Made by a program: the position numbers and the translations under genes. From positions 2,542,001-2,606,000 of the forward strand of contig JAIUCV010000116.1 in assembly GCA_026724425.1 (NCBI GenBank): 64,000 nucleotides of DNA, in the 5' to 3' direction. Each line of letters starts with the position of its first letter. Positions within the stretch are counted from its first letter, which is position 1. Shown in pieces: positions 1-10,271 of this stretch. This DNA comes from Erythrophleum ivorense. Taxonomy: Eukaryota > Streptophyta > Magnoliopsida > Fabales > Fabaceae. The notes below the pieces were generated by a model that worked only from the letters and a program-made list of their open reading frames with translations, was not told the origin of the DNA and did not search any database.

Positions 1-106
1 CCCACTTGAGTAGAACACACATTCATATGTTGACTTCGCTGTACATAAGATTCTAGCATATCAAATCTCTTGTTCAGAGCAGAGAGAATAGTTGCAAGTG
101 GAATAG
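1..106 (-). pseudogene. Element B gag, continuation beyond the element A insertion
   Basis: Translated on minus, this stretch gives a gag-like segment containing ALNKRFDMLE, typical of Athila-type gag proteins. Removing element A and one copy of its AATAG target duplication lets the frame run on from the gag fragment that ends at 11853, so 1-106 and 11853-12675 are two halves of one gag gene split by element A. The rest of element B lies left of the window. Confidence 0.75.
102..106. repeat. Target-site duplication AATAG, left copy (element A)
   Basis: AATAG directly abuts the left end of element A (TGTTTC...). The identical AATAG abuts its right end at 11848-11852. A 5-bp duplication is the length expected for LTR retrotransposon integration, and it fixes both element boundaries. 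Confidence 0.92.
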
Positions 107-1680
107 TGTTTCTTTCCTAGAAGCGTACACGCAAGTATATGTATCGTGAAGGCAATATAGTGATAAGAAATGATCGTTCCCTCGAGGATTTGTTATCAAA
201 ATAATGTCAAGTACTGAAATTCACACCCTAATTTAAATCAAGCAAATCAATTCTTAAATGTTAATGTTAACGGAAATTGTTTATGATTCTAAAGCTATGT
301 AAAAATCTAGGTTAGGATTTCGATTTTCGGGCGAATATTAGTATCTAGGATTATTGGTCCTCTTGTACTTCATAGTAGTTAGTTCAACATTCATTCCCTT
401 CTACTCTCCTTGGTGATACATGTTGGTCTAGGATTCTATTGTTCCTATATATATTTTTCTAAATATAGTATAGGTTACTCAGCCACTTTTATAATCCCTT
501 ATAAGATTAACTAAGATCAATCTATGAGTGCAATACCTAACTGGACCATGTGAGGTTATTAAGTATATTCCTATCTCAATAACTAAGCTATCCACTCACC
601 TCAACAAATTTCAAGCACTCACACCACTCAACTTTTGATCTAACCTCCCTTTTCCTTTCCCAAGTTCAAGTAAGGTATTATATCAATCTAAATGTTGGCC
701 AATCAATCAGAAAGCATGAAGTACAAAGTTGAGTGAACAAGAATGAATCATTGATTGTAGAATTAGGATGAAGAACTACTACTAATCCATACAAGAGTTC
801 CAAATAATCCTAGATTAGATAGGGTTTAGCTATACATGATTATAAAATCCAAAGTCAAGCTTGAAGCAACAATCAAATACATCAAAAACTATGAACAAGA
901 CAGAAGAAATGAAGAGGAAATTCAGAAACACAAGGATTCGGCTTCAATCTTCAATCTCCAGCTTCTCTTTGCTTCAAGATGGCTCTCTAGCTCTTCCCTC
1001 AGCCCTTGCACCTCTGGAATAACATAAAACTAACCCAGAATGACGGCTGACTCGACTCTCCTTCCCATGAGAAGCTTCAAACCCTCAGAATTTTTAGAAA
1101 CAAAATGCTGCGTTCAGCTAATTCGACTCGCGTCGCGGCGAAGAATGATGCGCTGCGACGAATTTTAGTTCTGTCTGACTGAGCGCCGCGGCTGGTTTTA
1201 CTGTGCCGTGGCAAGTTTTGATTCTGTCTGAAGGCCTTCTTGCCTCTCGCCTCGGCACACACAATCTCACCGCGGTGAGTTTTGGTTCTGTCTGAGTCCC
1301 CGCCGCGCCTAAACTGTTCCGCCGCGGTGCAATGTACCCAGTACACTTCCTTCGAATTTCTGAGCTTCCCGCCTCGGCGCAGTGAATCCAGCCGCGGCGA
1401 GATGGTTGAATTCAACACTTTGCAGCCTTTCTCTCTTGAATTTGCTCTAAACTCTTCAACACATGAATCCTAAGAAAACCAAGTATGATTAGCTATCAAA
1501 ATACTCAAAAATTAAAGATAAAGCTAATGGTTTTTCAAGTAAGTATTGAGTCTAGAACTATTCATCCTATGTATGTTCATTTCTTTCTATAGATGTATTA
1601 TTTATCCTAGAAGTGGTGGCTAAAGTCATATTTACTGAGAGAAAAATATGTACAATAACATGAATAGTTGGGAATTATCA
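107..1680 (-). repeat. Element A 3' LTR
   Basis: 1574 bp, beginning TGATAATTCC and ending AACA when read on minus. It matches 10272-11847 along its whole length. The polypurine tract lies immediately 5' of it on minus. A GC-rich set of degenerate repeats lies at about 1117-1403. Short ORFs here are translations of noncoding LTR. Confidence 0.95.
1117..1403. repeat. GC/CpG-rich degenerate repeat modules inside the element A LTR
   Basis: In an otherwise AT-rich LTR this patch repeats a theme of GCCGCGG or GCGGCGA followed by a GTTTTGGTTCTGTCTGA-like segment, in units of very roughly 40-50 bp. The same patch occurs in the other LTR at about 11280-11571 with scattered transitions at CpG sites. 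It is dense in CpG and CHG sites, hence a likely target for cytosine methylation. Its function is unknown. Confidence 0.7.
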
Positions 1681-1693
1681 CACCCCCAAACTT
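1681..1693 (-). promoter_or_regulatory. Polypurine tract of element A
   Basis: On minus this reads AAGTTTGGGGGTG directly before the 3' LTR start TGATAATT. It is the expected primer site for plus-strand DNA synthesis during reverse transcription. Confidence 0.88.
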
Positions 1694-3264
1694 GAACTTT
1701 TACTCGTTCTCGAGTAAAACAATCCAAAAATACTATTAGTTTGACCATTGGCTGCAAGAACATTTGTGACTGCTAGGGTCCTCACTTACTGCAATCAAAA
1801 AGTGCATTCAATAGGAAGCACACACCATATATGTTAGAAGCAGAGTTCAAACGATAAAAGTAATGTATTCAACCATTTCGAAGTGTGTGTGTGAATTTGG
1901 CCAAATATTCATCTCAAGCAAGCATCAGAATTACTTTTCTGCATTCGAACTTGTATAACTACCCTACCAACAGAAACTTCATAAGCTCACCTTTTTCCCT
2001 CTCTCCACTAAATTAGGTACCACAAAACTACTATATCAAAAGGACTTTTAAGCTTGTAATGGGGCGAGGGCTGTGGCTACCAAAGATAGGCAAGGTAAGT
2101 ACAAACAATCTTGAGAAAATCTACGCAATAGTCTATGAATACCAGAGGTCCTTTCAAAACACCTTCAACAATGATTTAAAAGGATCCCCCTCTTCCAAAA
2201 ATAACAAATATTTTGTTTTTTTGCTTTTTTTCTGCACAAGCATTTGCTTGTTTGTTTTTGTTTTTTATTTTTTTGTTTTTTGTTTTTTTGCAATCTAACC
2301 AACCATACTGTTTGATTCTTCAACCTCATGAATGCACTATTACCTTTTTCTCAAGATAGAGGTAGGATTATAATCTTTTATTAGGCCGGTCAGGTTAGGA
2401 ACTCAAGTTAATAACTCCAGGACAACAAAATGAAATACCATCTCTTACGGTTTCTCTTTCTCTTGCAACAGGCTCAAATAAGGTTCAAGCGTTTATGTTA
2501 TTACAGTAGGGTCAGGCTAGAAGGCACAATCTCAACTAAGGAATGCCTGAATCATTTCTAAAGGTTATGCCATACCTCTTGATTTGCCTCGAGATGGTAA
2601 GAGATAAGTTCTAAAGTTTTGAATTTAAGACTAGCCATACAAATTAGATTACCGAAAATTTTCTCCTGGAACTAGCCATTGATTTATGGATTGGCCAATA
2701 GTGCATAATAAGGTTTTCAAAATGGTAGAATTCCTAATTTAGGCATTTGAACTAAGATCAAAACATAGATAGCATAGAATTCCTACCAAATGTCTCTTGA
2801 CACACAACACTATCATTGGAAGCAGGCAAAAAAAAAACAAAACCAGCAGGCCAACAGACAAACTAGCTTGACATGAATTTCAAAAATTTTCTTGCTTGAC
2901 CAGAAAAAGTTCAAGAACAAAACTTCATGCTATTTTCCATCAATTATGTCAGTTATGCCTAAATCCTCCCCCCAAACTTAAAATCAACATTGTCCTCAAT
3001 GTTGAAGAACAAGGACGACCAAAGGGAATTAAGGCAGAACAGTTGTGCAAAAGTAAAACTCCGTTTGAAATTTTTTTTTTTTGAATAAGCATGATACTGA
3101 ATAAAATGAGAGATAGGATATAAAGCTAGTCACAAAAACCAAATAAACAGCCAGAAAAACATCAATAAGTCCTACTGACAATAACATGAAACAGCAAAGC
3201 TCACAATGTCATAAAACTGAAATTAATGCAAGAAACATAAAACAAAAGGAAGCATAGAGAGATG
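1694..3264 (-). other. Element A noncoding region between env-like ORF and polypurine tract
   Basis: About 1.6 kb without a convincing coding frame. It holds T-rich low-complexity runs (about 2210-2292, which translate to a meaningless poly-F/V ORF) and a second polypurine-like motif with a hairpin at 2965-3004. Long 3' untranslated regions are usual in Athila-type elements. Confidence 0.7.
2965..3004 (-). promoter_or_regulatory. Internal polypurine-like tract preceded by a perfect hairpin
   Basis: On minus the order is CAACATTG, loop AGGA, CAATGTTG, then ATTTT and AAGTTTGGGGGGAGG. The stem is a perfect 8-bp inverted repeat (2985-2992 and 2997-3004). The purine tract (2965-2979) is almost the same as the genuine polypurine tract at 1681-1693 but lies 1.3 kb upstream of it. 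It may serve as an extra plus-strand priming site. That role is inference. Confidence 0.6.
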
Positions 3265-4431
3265 TCAGATGTCGGGGTCCTGTGGTGGCTGCTCAGAGGG
3301 CTTCGGAGGTGGCTCATGAGGTGGGGATCCAACAGGACTGAGCATAAAGCTAGGAGGAGGAGGAAGCTCAGATAGGTCCCACTGCAGACGGCTGGCTAAG
3401 TGCCTCCAACACTGGTACTGCCAGCGGTCCATGGCCTGCGCTCGAAAGGAAAGATCTTGCATCATCGTATAGAGCATCTCAAAGGAAGGGGTCGGCGCCG
3501 GAGCTGGTGGCATATCCTCAGCTGGCATCTGGTGTGGCTGATCAGGCTCAACTGGAAGGTCCACTGGCTCGTCAATAGGCTGCTCCATGGGCTCATCCAT
3601 AGGCTCCTCTATGGGCTCGTTTTCCCCAACATCTAAGTCCCCAATCATCAGGATGGAAAAAGGCTTTCTTAGGGGAAGGAGCTCCTCAATCGGCTCAAAC
3701 GGCACCCCAGCATCGGTGCACAACTCCGTGATCAGGTGAGGATGCACAAGGCCGGAACTGTAGACTGGGTGATCTTCTTAATGCTCTCAAAGACAATAAA
3801 CCCGACATCGATCGACCACCCAACCATGATGAGATAAATCAGAATGGCCTGGTCAATGGTGAGATCACTTAGATGACCACTGGGGAGCAAGTTGGTGTAG
3901 ACGAAGTGGGCCCAGTAGCGAGCCACTCTATTCAAATTAGCCCGCAGAATCCTTTGGGCACCCCTCTTGACATTTTCCAAAAGTTTCGGCTGGGGAGAGT
4001 CAGAGCATCAATCACGTCATCCAAATTAGGGGTCTCCCCAGCCATCCGGTACAAGCAGAACTCACAGTCGTCCACTATAGGAAGGTGGTATTTATCCCGA
4101 ATGACTTGCTCATTGATGACAACTGTGCGCCCTCCGATTCTATATGAATGCTCACAGCAAAATGGGGCGTTGGGGTAGAATTCCAGGACAAGGGGCACCA
4201 CAGCAACTACTGGCTCAGAACAAAGTGCGCCCCATTGTCTAGCTGATATCTGACCCCCTACTTCCGGGCTCTCGGTACAAAAAGTACTGAATCATCGGCC
4301 TGGAATCAAAGCTCGGTGAAAGACGACTTTGTTGTATCGTTCCTGAGCTGCTAGGGACACAAATCGAGAGCGATCAAAGGAAGGGATAGATGATGATGAG
4401 GCTTCACCCCGGGCTTTCTTTTTAGGCGCCA
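3265..4431 (-). pseudogene. Athila env-like / plant transposon-domain ORF of element A, broken
   Basis: The reading starts at ATG 4431 with MAPKKKARGEASSSS and a FDRSRF motif, then is cut by a stop. It resumes in other frames at about 4201-3932 (containing VPLVLEFYPN) and at 3980-3265. The C-terminal part is acidic and proline-rich, with repeated PMEQP- and PVEPD-like runs. This is the ORF found 3' of integrase in Athila-type elements, often called env-like, although its function is unproven. No reliable signal peptide or membrane segment is seen. At least one stop and a frameshift make it non-functional. A homologous remnant lies at 22542-23760. Confidence 0.7.
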
Positions 4432-4712
4432 TCTACTCCCTATTCTTCGTTTTTGTAATCTTGACCTTGCTACTGCATGAAAGTGTTGAAATTTGTTCCA
4501 TAGCTCTGCATGATCAACCCTCTTCCCTAGATCCTCCTAAAACCAAAAACATGCAACCATAAATTACCTACACAGTATTCTGACATTTTTTATTTTCAAA
4601 AACACAAACCAAGAAAAGAACTTGGGTTGCCTCCCAAGAAGCACTAAGTTTATAGTCCTTAGCCCGACTTTCAGCGACTTCACATGCAATCCTTTAGGGT
4701 GATGCTGGACTT

Positions 4713-6023
4713 TTAACGGTCCACTTCTCCTCCTTGATGGTGTTTGAGTCTCTGACCATTGACTTTGAATTTTTCGTTTGACTCCTTCTCCATGAATTCC
4801 ACTGCACCGAATGGAGTGACCTCAACTACTTCAAAAGGTCCTGACCACCGTGACTTAAGCTTGCCCGGAAAGAGCTTAAGCCTTGAGTTATATAGCAGTA
4901 CCAGTTGACCAGGCTCAAACTTCCTCGGTAAAATTTTCCTGTCATGCCATTGCTTGGTCTTCTCCTTATAAAGCTTGGAACTTTCATAAGCATGAAGCCG
5001 GAATTCATCCAGCTCATTCAGCTGCAGCAATCTTTTCCCACTAGCTTTTCTTGAGTCAAAATTTAATTTTTTCACAGCCCAAAAAGTATTATACTTAAGT
5101 TCTACTGGTAAGTGACAAGCTTTACCGAAGACAAGCTTGTAAGGAGACATGCCAATTGGAGTTTTGAATGCTGTACGATAGGCCCACAAGGCATCATCTA
5201 ATTTCTCTGCCCAATCCTTTCTTGAAGGGCCCACCGTTTTCTCTAAAATCCTCTTTATCTCTCAATTAGACACTTCACACTGGCCATTAGTCTGAGGATG
5301 ATATGCCAAAGCCATCTTGTGTTGCACTCCATATTTCCTTATGAATGCTTTGAGCTGGTGATTATTGAAATGGGTACCCTCATCATTGATGATTGCTCTA
5401 GGGTCCCTAAATCTGGTAAAGATGTTCTTCTTTAAGAATCTCACTACTGCCTTCGCATCATTAGCATGACAGGCCACCGCCTCAATCTACTTTGTCACAT
5501 AATCCACAGCAACAAGAATATAGTGGTTGTTTTGAGAAGAAAGGAAAGGCCCCGTGAAGTCTATCCCCCAAACATCAAAGGCTTCCACTTCTAAAATATT
5601 ATTTAGAGGCATCTCATGTCGTTTAGATAGGTTACCAGCTTTTTGGCGCTTGTCACATCTCCCTACAAAAGTGTGGGCATCCTTGAACAATGAAGGCCAA
5701 TAAAAGCCCGATTGGAGGATTTTGGCTACAGTTCATTGCCCATTAAAGTGTCCTCCATACTCAGCTGCATGACATCTTAGTAAGATAGACTCTTGCTCCT
5801 CGTCTGGGGCACACCTTCGCAGTATTTGATCCGCACACATTCTAAATAAGAAGGGCTCATCCCAGACATATAACCTCACATCATGCAGAAACCTCTTCCT
5901 TTGGTGCGAACTTAAATCTGGAGGCAATACATGACACACTAGATAATTTACATAATCCGCATACCATGGCATTTTGCTTTGCTCCACAAAGAATAAGTTC
6001 TCATCCGGAAAAGTGTCACTGAT
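4713..6023 (-). pseudogene. Element A integrase region, three internal stops
   Basis: One continuous frame interrupted by stops at 5733, 5487 and 5262. The N-terminal HHCC zinc region is recognisable (CHAAEYGGHF, then CDKRQKAG). The catalytic core shows DVWGIDFTGPF for the first Asp, INDEGTHFNN for the second Asp and QTNGQCEVSN for the Glu, so the DDE triad is present. The segment after 5262 contains the conserved WAYRTAFKTPIGMSPYKLVFG and a C-terminal basic domain ending at 4713. By family context the stops look like CGA to TGA (5733, probably 5262) and TGG to TAG (5487). It would insert element cDNA into the genome if intact. Confidence 0.88.
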
Positions 6024-6782
6024 CTATTTCTCTTGACCTCCCTGAGTATCACTACTCAGTCTAGACAAATGATCGGCCACATGGTTCTCACTACCCTTTT
6101 TGTCAACTATCTCCAGATCAAATTCTTGCAGAAGCAGAACCCACAGGATAAGTCTTAGTTTGGAGTCCTTCTTCTCGATCAAATACTTGATAGCCGCATG
6201 GTCTGTGAAAACCGTAACCTTGGTGCCCACCAAATAAGATCTAAACTTCTCAAAGGCATATACTACTGCCAACAACTCTTTTTCGGTGGTAGTATAATTC
6301 AATTGAGCTTCCGATAGAGTTTTACTGGCATAGTATATTGGGTGAAAGATCCTCCCTCTCCTTTGCCCTAGCACAACACCCACGGCATAGTCACTAGCAT
6401 CACACATCACCTCAAAGGGTTCAGCCCAGTTAGGTGCCACAATAATAGGGGCAGATACCAATTTCTTCTTTAACTCCTCAAAAGCCTTATGACACTGATG
6501 GTTAAACTTGAATGGAGCGTCTTTCTCAAGTAGTTGACAGAGGGGTTTGGCAATTTTAGAGAAGTCTTTAATGAACCTTCTGTAGAAGTCTGCGTGTCCC
6601 AAAAAACTTCGAATTCCTTTTACACTAGCCGGAGGTGGAAGTTGCTCAATTAGAGAGATTTTGGCCTTATCCACCTCGAGGCCTTTACTGGAAACTCGAT
6701 GACCAAGCACCACTCCTTCTTGCACCATAAAATGGCACTTTTCCCAATTTAGATCCAGATGAGTTTCCTCACATCTCTTCAA
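6024..6782 (-). pseudogene. Element A reverse transcriptase C-terminus and RNase H
   Basis: 252 residues with the RT thumb/connection (SLIEQLPPPASVKGIRSFLG, FYRRFIKDFS) followed by an RNase H domain. That domain has the first Asp in MCDASDYAVGVVLGQ, the Glu in TEKELLAVVYAFEKFRSYL and an Asp in VFTDHAAIKYL, ending near the usual GSENHVADHLSRL. It is in a different frame from the RT segment upstream because of a one-base deletion near 6790-6830. It ends at a TAG (6024-6026) where related elements continue into integrase. Confidence 0.88.
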
Positions 6783-6790
6783 AACTTGTT

Positions 6791-7960
6791 CTAAATTAGC
6801 AAGGCCTTCTTCAAATGAGTCCCCAAAACGGAGAAGTCGTCCATAAAAATCTCCATGGTCTGCTCAATCATATCAGAAAAAATGGACATCATGCATCTCT
6901 GGAATGTAGCGGGTGCATTGCATAATCCAAATGGCATCCTTCTGAAAGCGAATGTGCCATAAGGACATGTGAAGGTAGTCTTTTCCTGGTCCTCAGGTGC
7001 AATGGCAATCTGATTATATCCCGAGTACCCATCCAGAAAGCAAAAGTAGGCCTTCCCAGCTAATCTATCCAGCATTTGGTCAATGAAGGGTAATGGGAAA
7101 TGATTTTTCCTAGTAGCAGTATTAAGTTTCCTATAATCCGTACAAACCCGCCACCCCGTCACTGTCCTTGTGAGAATCAACTCGTTGTGGGTGTTAGCCA
7201 CTACAGTCATGCCTCTTTTCTTGGGGACGCATTGGACTGGGCTCACCCAAGAGCTATCTGAAATTGGGTAGATGATCCCTGCGTCCAGCCATTTCAAGAT
7301 TTTCTTCTTCACTACCTCCTTCATTATTGGGTTGAGCCTTCTCTGATGTTCAATAGCTTTCTTGTGGTTGTCCTCCAACAGGATTTTATGCATACAAATG
7401 GAGGGACTTATCCCTTTAATGTCTGCTAATGACCATCCAATGGCTTTCTTAAAACTGCCCAGCACTCGAAGAAGTTCCCTTTCTTGATGATCAGATAGGG
7501 TGGCAGAGATTATTACTGGTAGTGCACCTTCCTTCCCTAAGTAAGCATATTTCAAATGAGGAGGTAGTGGCTTCAACTCCACAGATGGAGGCTCCTCTAC
7601 AGATGGGTTCAATACAGACTTGACTCCAATAGATGCGTCCAGTGGTTTAAACTGTTGAGAAGCTTTGAAATTGTTTTGAGTAGCTTCTAACAGTTTAATG
7701 CATTCTCTCACTCCATTGTGCTCTTTCCTAGCTAATCCAACTAATGTTGCTTCTAGAGGATCCTTGAGAGTTGATTCAATGAACTCATCATGGACTGCAT
7801 GGGTGATTAGACGCACAAAGCAACATTCCTCTGATTCATTCGGGCTCTTCATTGCCTTGTACATGTTGAATGTTACCTCTTGGTCATTAACCCTCATAGT
7901 AAGTTCTCCTTTCTGTACATCAATTAATGTTCTACAGGTGGCCAAAAAAGGTCTACCCAA
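6791..7960 (-). pseudogene. Element A reverse transcriptase (fingers and palm)
   Basis: 389 residues. The first part carries GRPFLATCRTLIDVQKGEL at the protease/RT junction and GWSLADIKGISPSICMHKI. The catalytic palm has FLDGYSG (Asp about residue 310) and FMDDFSV (residues about 372-378), the gypsy version of the YxDD motif. It is 3' of a stop at 7982 and ends out of frame at 6791 because one base is missing after FSV. Catalytic residues remain intact although the polyprotein is broken. Confidence 0.92.
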
Positions 7961-7981
7961 AATGATCGGAATATCTTTATC

Positions 7982-8761
7982 TTATTCATAATCCAAGACT
8001 ATAAAATCTGCTGGAAAAATTAACTTATCCACCTTCACCAGAACATCTTCTATAACTCCATTTGGATAGGCCAAAGATCGGTCAGCTAGGTGCAAGGTGA
8101 CAGTTGTAGGCCTTGCCTCGCCCAATCCAAGCTTCTTGAATGTTGACAGTGGCATTAAGTTAACACTTGCCCCCAAGTCACACAGAGCATTTCCAGCAAA
8201 ATGTTTCCCAATGTTACAAGGAATAGCAAAACTCCCAGGGTCCTTCATCTTAGGTGGTAATTTCTTTTGCAGGATGGCACTGCATTCTTGAGTTAGGGCC
8301 ACCGTCTCAAATTCTCTAAACTACCTTTTATTAGACAGCACATCTTTCATGAACTTGGCATAACTGGGCATTTGCTCCAAAGCCTCTGCAAATGGAATAT
8401 TAATGTGGAGCTATTTAAAGATTTCTAAGAATTTCTGATATTGCTTGTCCAGATTTTTCTTCCTGAAACGTTACGGAAAGGGCAGTAGGGGAATGATTCT
8501 CTCTTGCTCTATCTTTTGACTCTTCTCAGCACTGTCTTTCCTCTTCCCATTCGTTTCATTCTTCTCTTCCACCTTGTTCTTCACTTCCAAAGGTTCTTCC
8601 TTATCACCCTTCTGTTCCACCTTGCCTTGGTCTGGGCTTGACTTATTGGCTTGCTTTGATGGCAGAACTTCAGACAACTCCTTGCCACTTCTTAATGCTA
8701 TAGCTTTACATTCCTTTTTGCCTTCTCTTCTGGGGTTAGGAATAGTGTCACTTGGTAGCAC
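7982..8761 (-). pseudogene. Element A gag-pol linker and aspartic protease
   Basis: In frame with gag, after the stop at 8768. It begins with a basic/acidic linker containing KAIALRSGKEL, a conserved Athila motif. Stops occur at 8471, 8411 and 8321. The protease core at 8302-7982 has CDLGASVNLMP, with DLGA in place of the DS/TGA of other retroelements, which is normal for this lineage, and ends near LIFPADFIVLDYE. It would process the polyprotein. Three or more nonsense codons make it dead. Confidence 0.82.
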
Positions 8762-8767
8762 CCCAAG

Positions 8768-9991
8768 CTACCTTGAGTTTACAGAAGAAGCCAATTGACC
8801 AATTTTTACTTTTATATTCCGAATTGCGGTCTCATGTCTTGTCATTGTGGCATCTTGTCTGGCTAAGATGGCATCTTGCTTAGCCATATATTGCATGAGC
8901 ATTTCTTCCATGTTTGGCTTCTTTTCTGGCATTGGTGATCTTCCTTGAGTAGAAAATCCTGGGGGGTGAGAAAGTCTCATACCAGAAGAGGATGACTGGG
9001 GCTGATTTTGTCCCTGACTCCATGAAAAATTTGGATGATTCCTCCATCTCGGGTTGTAGGTGTTGGAATAGGGGTTGTTTTGGGCCTTCCCGTAGTTGCC
9101 CATGTAGTTAACTACTTCTACCAAGGAAGGGCATTGTTCACTGCTGTGTTCTTCTCCGCAATGATCACAAGTGATGACTGGAGCTTGAATAGAGTTGACC
9201 CCCACTGGTGCACTGAAACATGTTTCAAGGCTATCAAACCTCTTATTCATTGCAGCCACCTGAGCCGAGAGTGCGGTTAGAGCATATATTTTATGTATCC
9301 CAGCTACCTTCTTCTTGTGAGGTCTGGATGCAAACCATTGGAGGGAGTTAGTTGCCATATTTTCCAGCAAATTATAGGCCTCTTCAACATTCAAATTGCC
9401 TGTGATACTCGCATTTGAAGCTGAGTCGAAGATGGCTTTTGTTTCAGGCAACAGCCTATTATAGAAGGTTTGCACCTGCACCCATTTAGGAAATCCATGA
9501 TTGGGGCACTTTTTTAACAGTTCCTTGAATCTTTCCCAAGCTTCATATAAGGGTTCATCATCTTGTTGCATGAAGGAGGTAATGTCATTTCTCAACTCTA
9601 CTGATCGAGCTGGCGGAAAAAATCTGGCTCTAAATATTGTGCCTAGATCATCCCAAGTGGATATGGACCCATCCAGCAGTGAGTTGAGCCATACCTTAGC
9701 CTTGTCCCTTAATGAAAGTGGGAAGAGCCTCAGCCGAATAGCATCATCCATCACTCCATTCTGCTTAAATGAATCACACACCTCTAGGAAATTGGAGAGG
9801 TGAGTGTTCGGATCTTTAAGAGGAGAGCCACTGAATTGTCCAGCCATTTGAAGCATTTGCAGCACCACTTGCTTCATTTCAAAATTGTTTGCTTGAATGG
9901 CTGGTCTTCTTATACTTGAGTGGTACCGTTGCATATTCAAAGTTGCAAAATCGTTCACTGTGTAGACACGATTTCCATCCTCTTGTGCCAT
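8768..9991 (-). CDS. Element A gag (407 residues, uninterrupted)
   Basis: Starts at ATG 9991 (MAQEDGNR), 261 nt after the PBS, and runs to a TAG at 8768. The retrotransposon-gag domain occupies about residues 50-190 (FLEVCDSFKQNGVMDDAIRLR, WERFKELLKKCPNHGFP). A zinc-knuckle-like motif lies near residues 270-285, CDHCGEEHSSEQC. It is spaced CX2CX3HX4C, one residue short of the canonical CX2CX4HX4C seen in element C. The 3' stop lies inside what is normally a continuous gag-pol frame. Gag forms the virus-like particle for reverse transcription. This is the only main domain of the element still free of internal stops. Confidence 0.85.
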   Translation of the reverse strand: MAQEDGNRVYTVNDFATLNMQRYHSSIRRPAIQANNFEMKQVVLQMLQMAGQFSGSPLKDPNTHLSNFLEVCDSFKQNGVMDDAIRLRLFPLSLRDKAKVWLNSLLDGSISTWDDLGTIFRARFFPPARSVELRNDITSFMQQDDEPLYEAWERFKELLKKCPNHGFPKWVQVQTFYNRLLPETKAIFDSASNASITGNLNVEEAYNLLENMATNSLQWFASRPHKKKVAGIHKIYALTALSAQVAAMNKRFDSLETCFSAPVGVNSIQAPVITCDHCGEEHSSEQCPSLVEVVNYMGNYGKAQNNPYSNTYNPRWRNHPNFSWSQGQNQPQSSSSGMRLSHPPGFSTQGRSPMPEKKPNMEEMLMQYMAKQDAILARQDATMTRHETAIRNIKVKIGQLASSVNSR

Positions 9992-10252
9992 GTTTGTGGT
10001 TGAGTCAGAAGTTTCGCTACCGTCTCTCTGAGCTTGATTAGAGGCTTAATCAAATTCTTCTGGAAACAAAACCACTTCGAGACTCACAATCTCTTGCATA
10101 TGAGGTTGTGCACACACAGAAGGTATTCACTGCAAAATAGAACAGAGGAAGAAATTGAAAGTAGATAAAGTAAAAATATGCACAGAGCTTAAGTTTAAAT
10201 TAGGTATGATAGTATCAATATTGACACACAATATTTTGGCACACAAATTCTT

Positions 10253-10265
10253 GGCAACGGCGCCA
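10253..10265 (-). promoter_or_regulatory. Primer binding site of element A (tRNA-Asp type)
   Basis: On minus TGGCGCCGTTGCC begins 6 nt after the 5' LTR end. It is complementary to the 3' acceptor end of plant tRNA-Asp, the primer used by Athila-type elements. The match stops after 13 nt, whereas elements B and C keep the GGGGA extension. Confidence 0.9.
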
Positions 10266-10271
10266 AAAACT

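Noticed and set aside
1077..1473. Overlapping small ORFs on both strands in the LTR
   Set aside because: They arise from the GC-rich repeat modules of the LTR and are not kept open in the sister LTR.
2059..2298. Small ORF with a phenylalanine-rich hydrophobic tail
   Set aside because: The tail is a T-rich low-complexity run in the noncoding 3' part of element A. No domain or conserved start.
3265..4431. Interpretation of element A as an enveloped virus
   Set aside because: The ORF 3' of integrase shows no reliable signal peptide or membrane anchor and is broken. The env-like label is positional only.
10253..10265. tRNA-Asp-like sequence (also 12841 and 16856)
   Set aside because: Only the 3' acceptor complement is present, next to LTR ends. 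These are primer binding sites, not tRNA genes.
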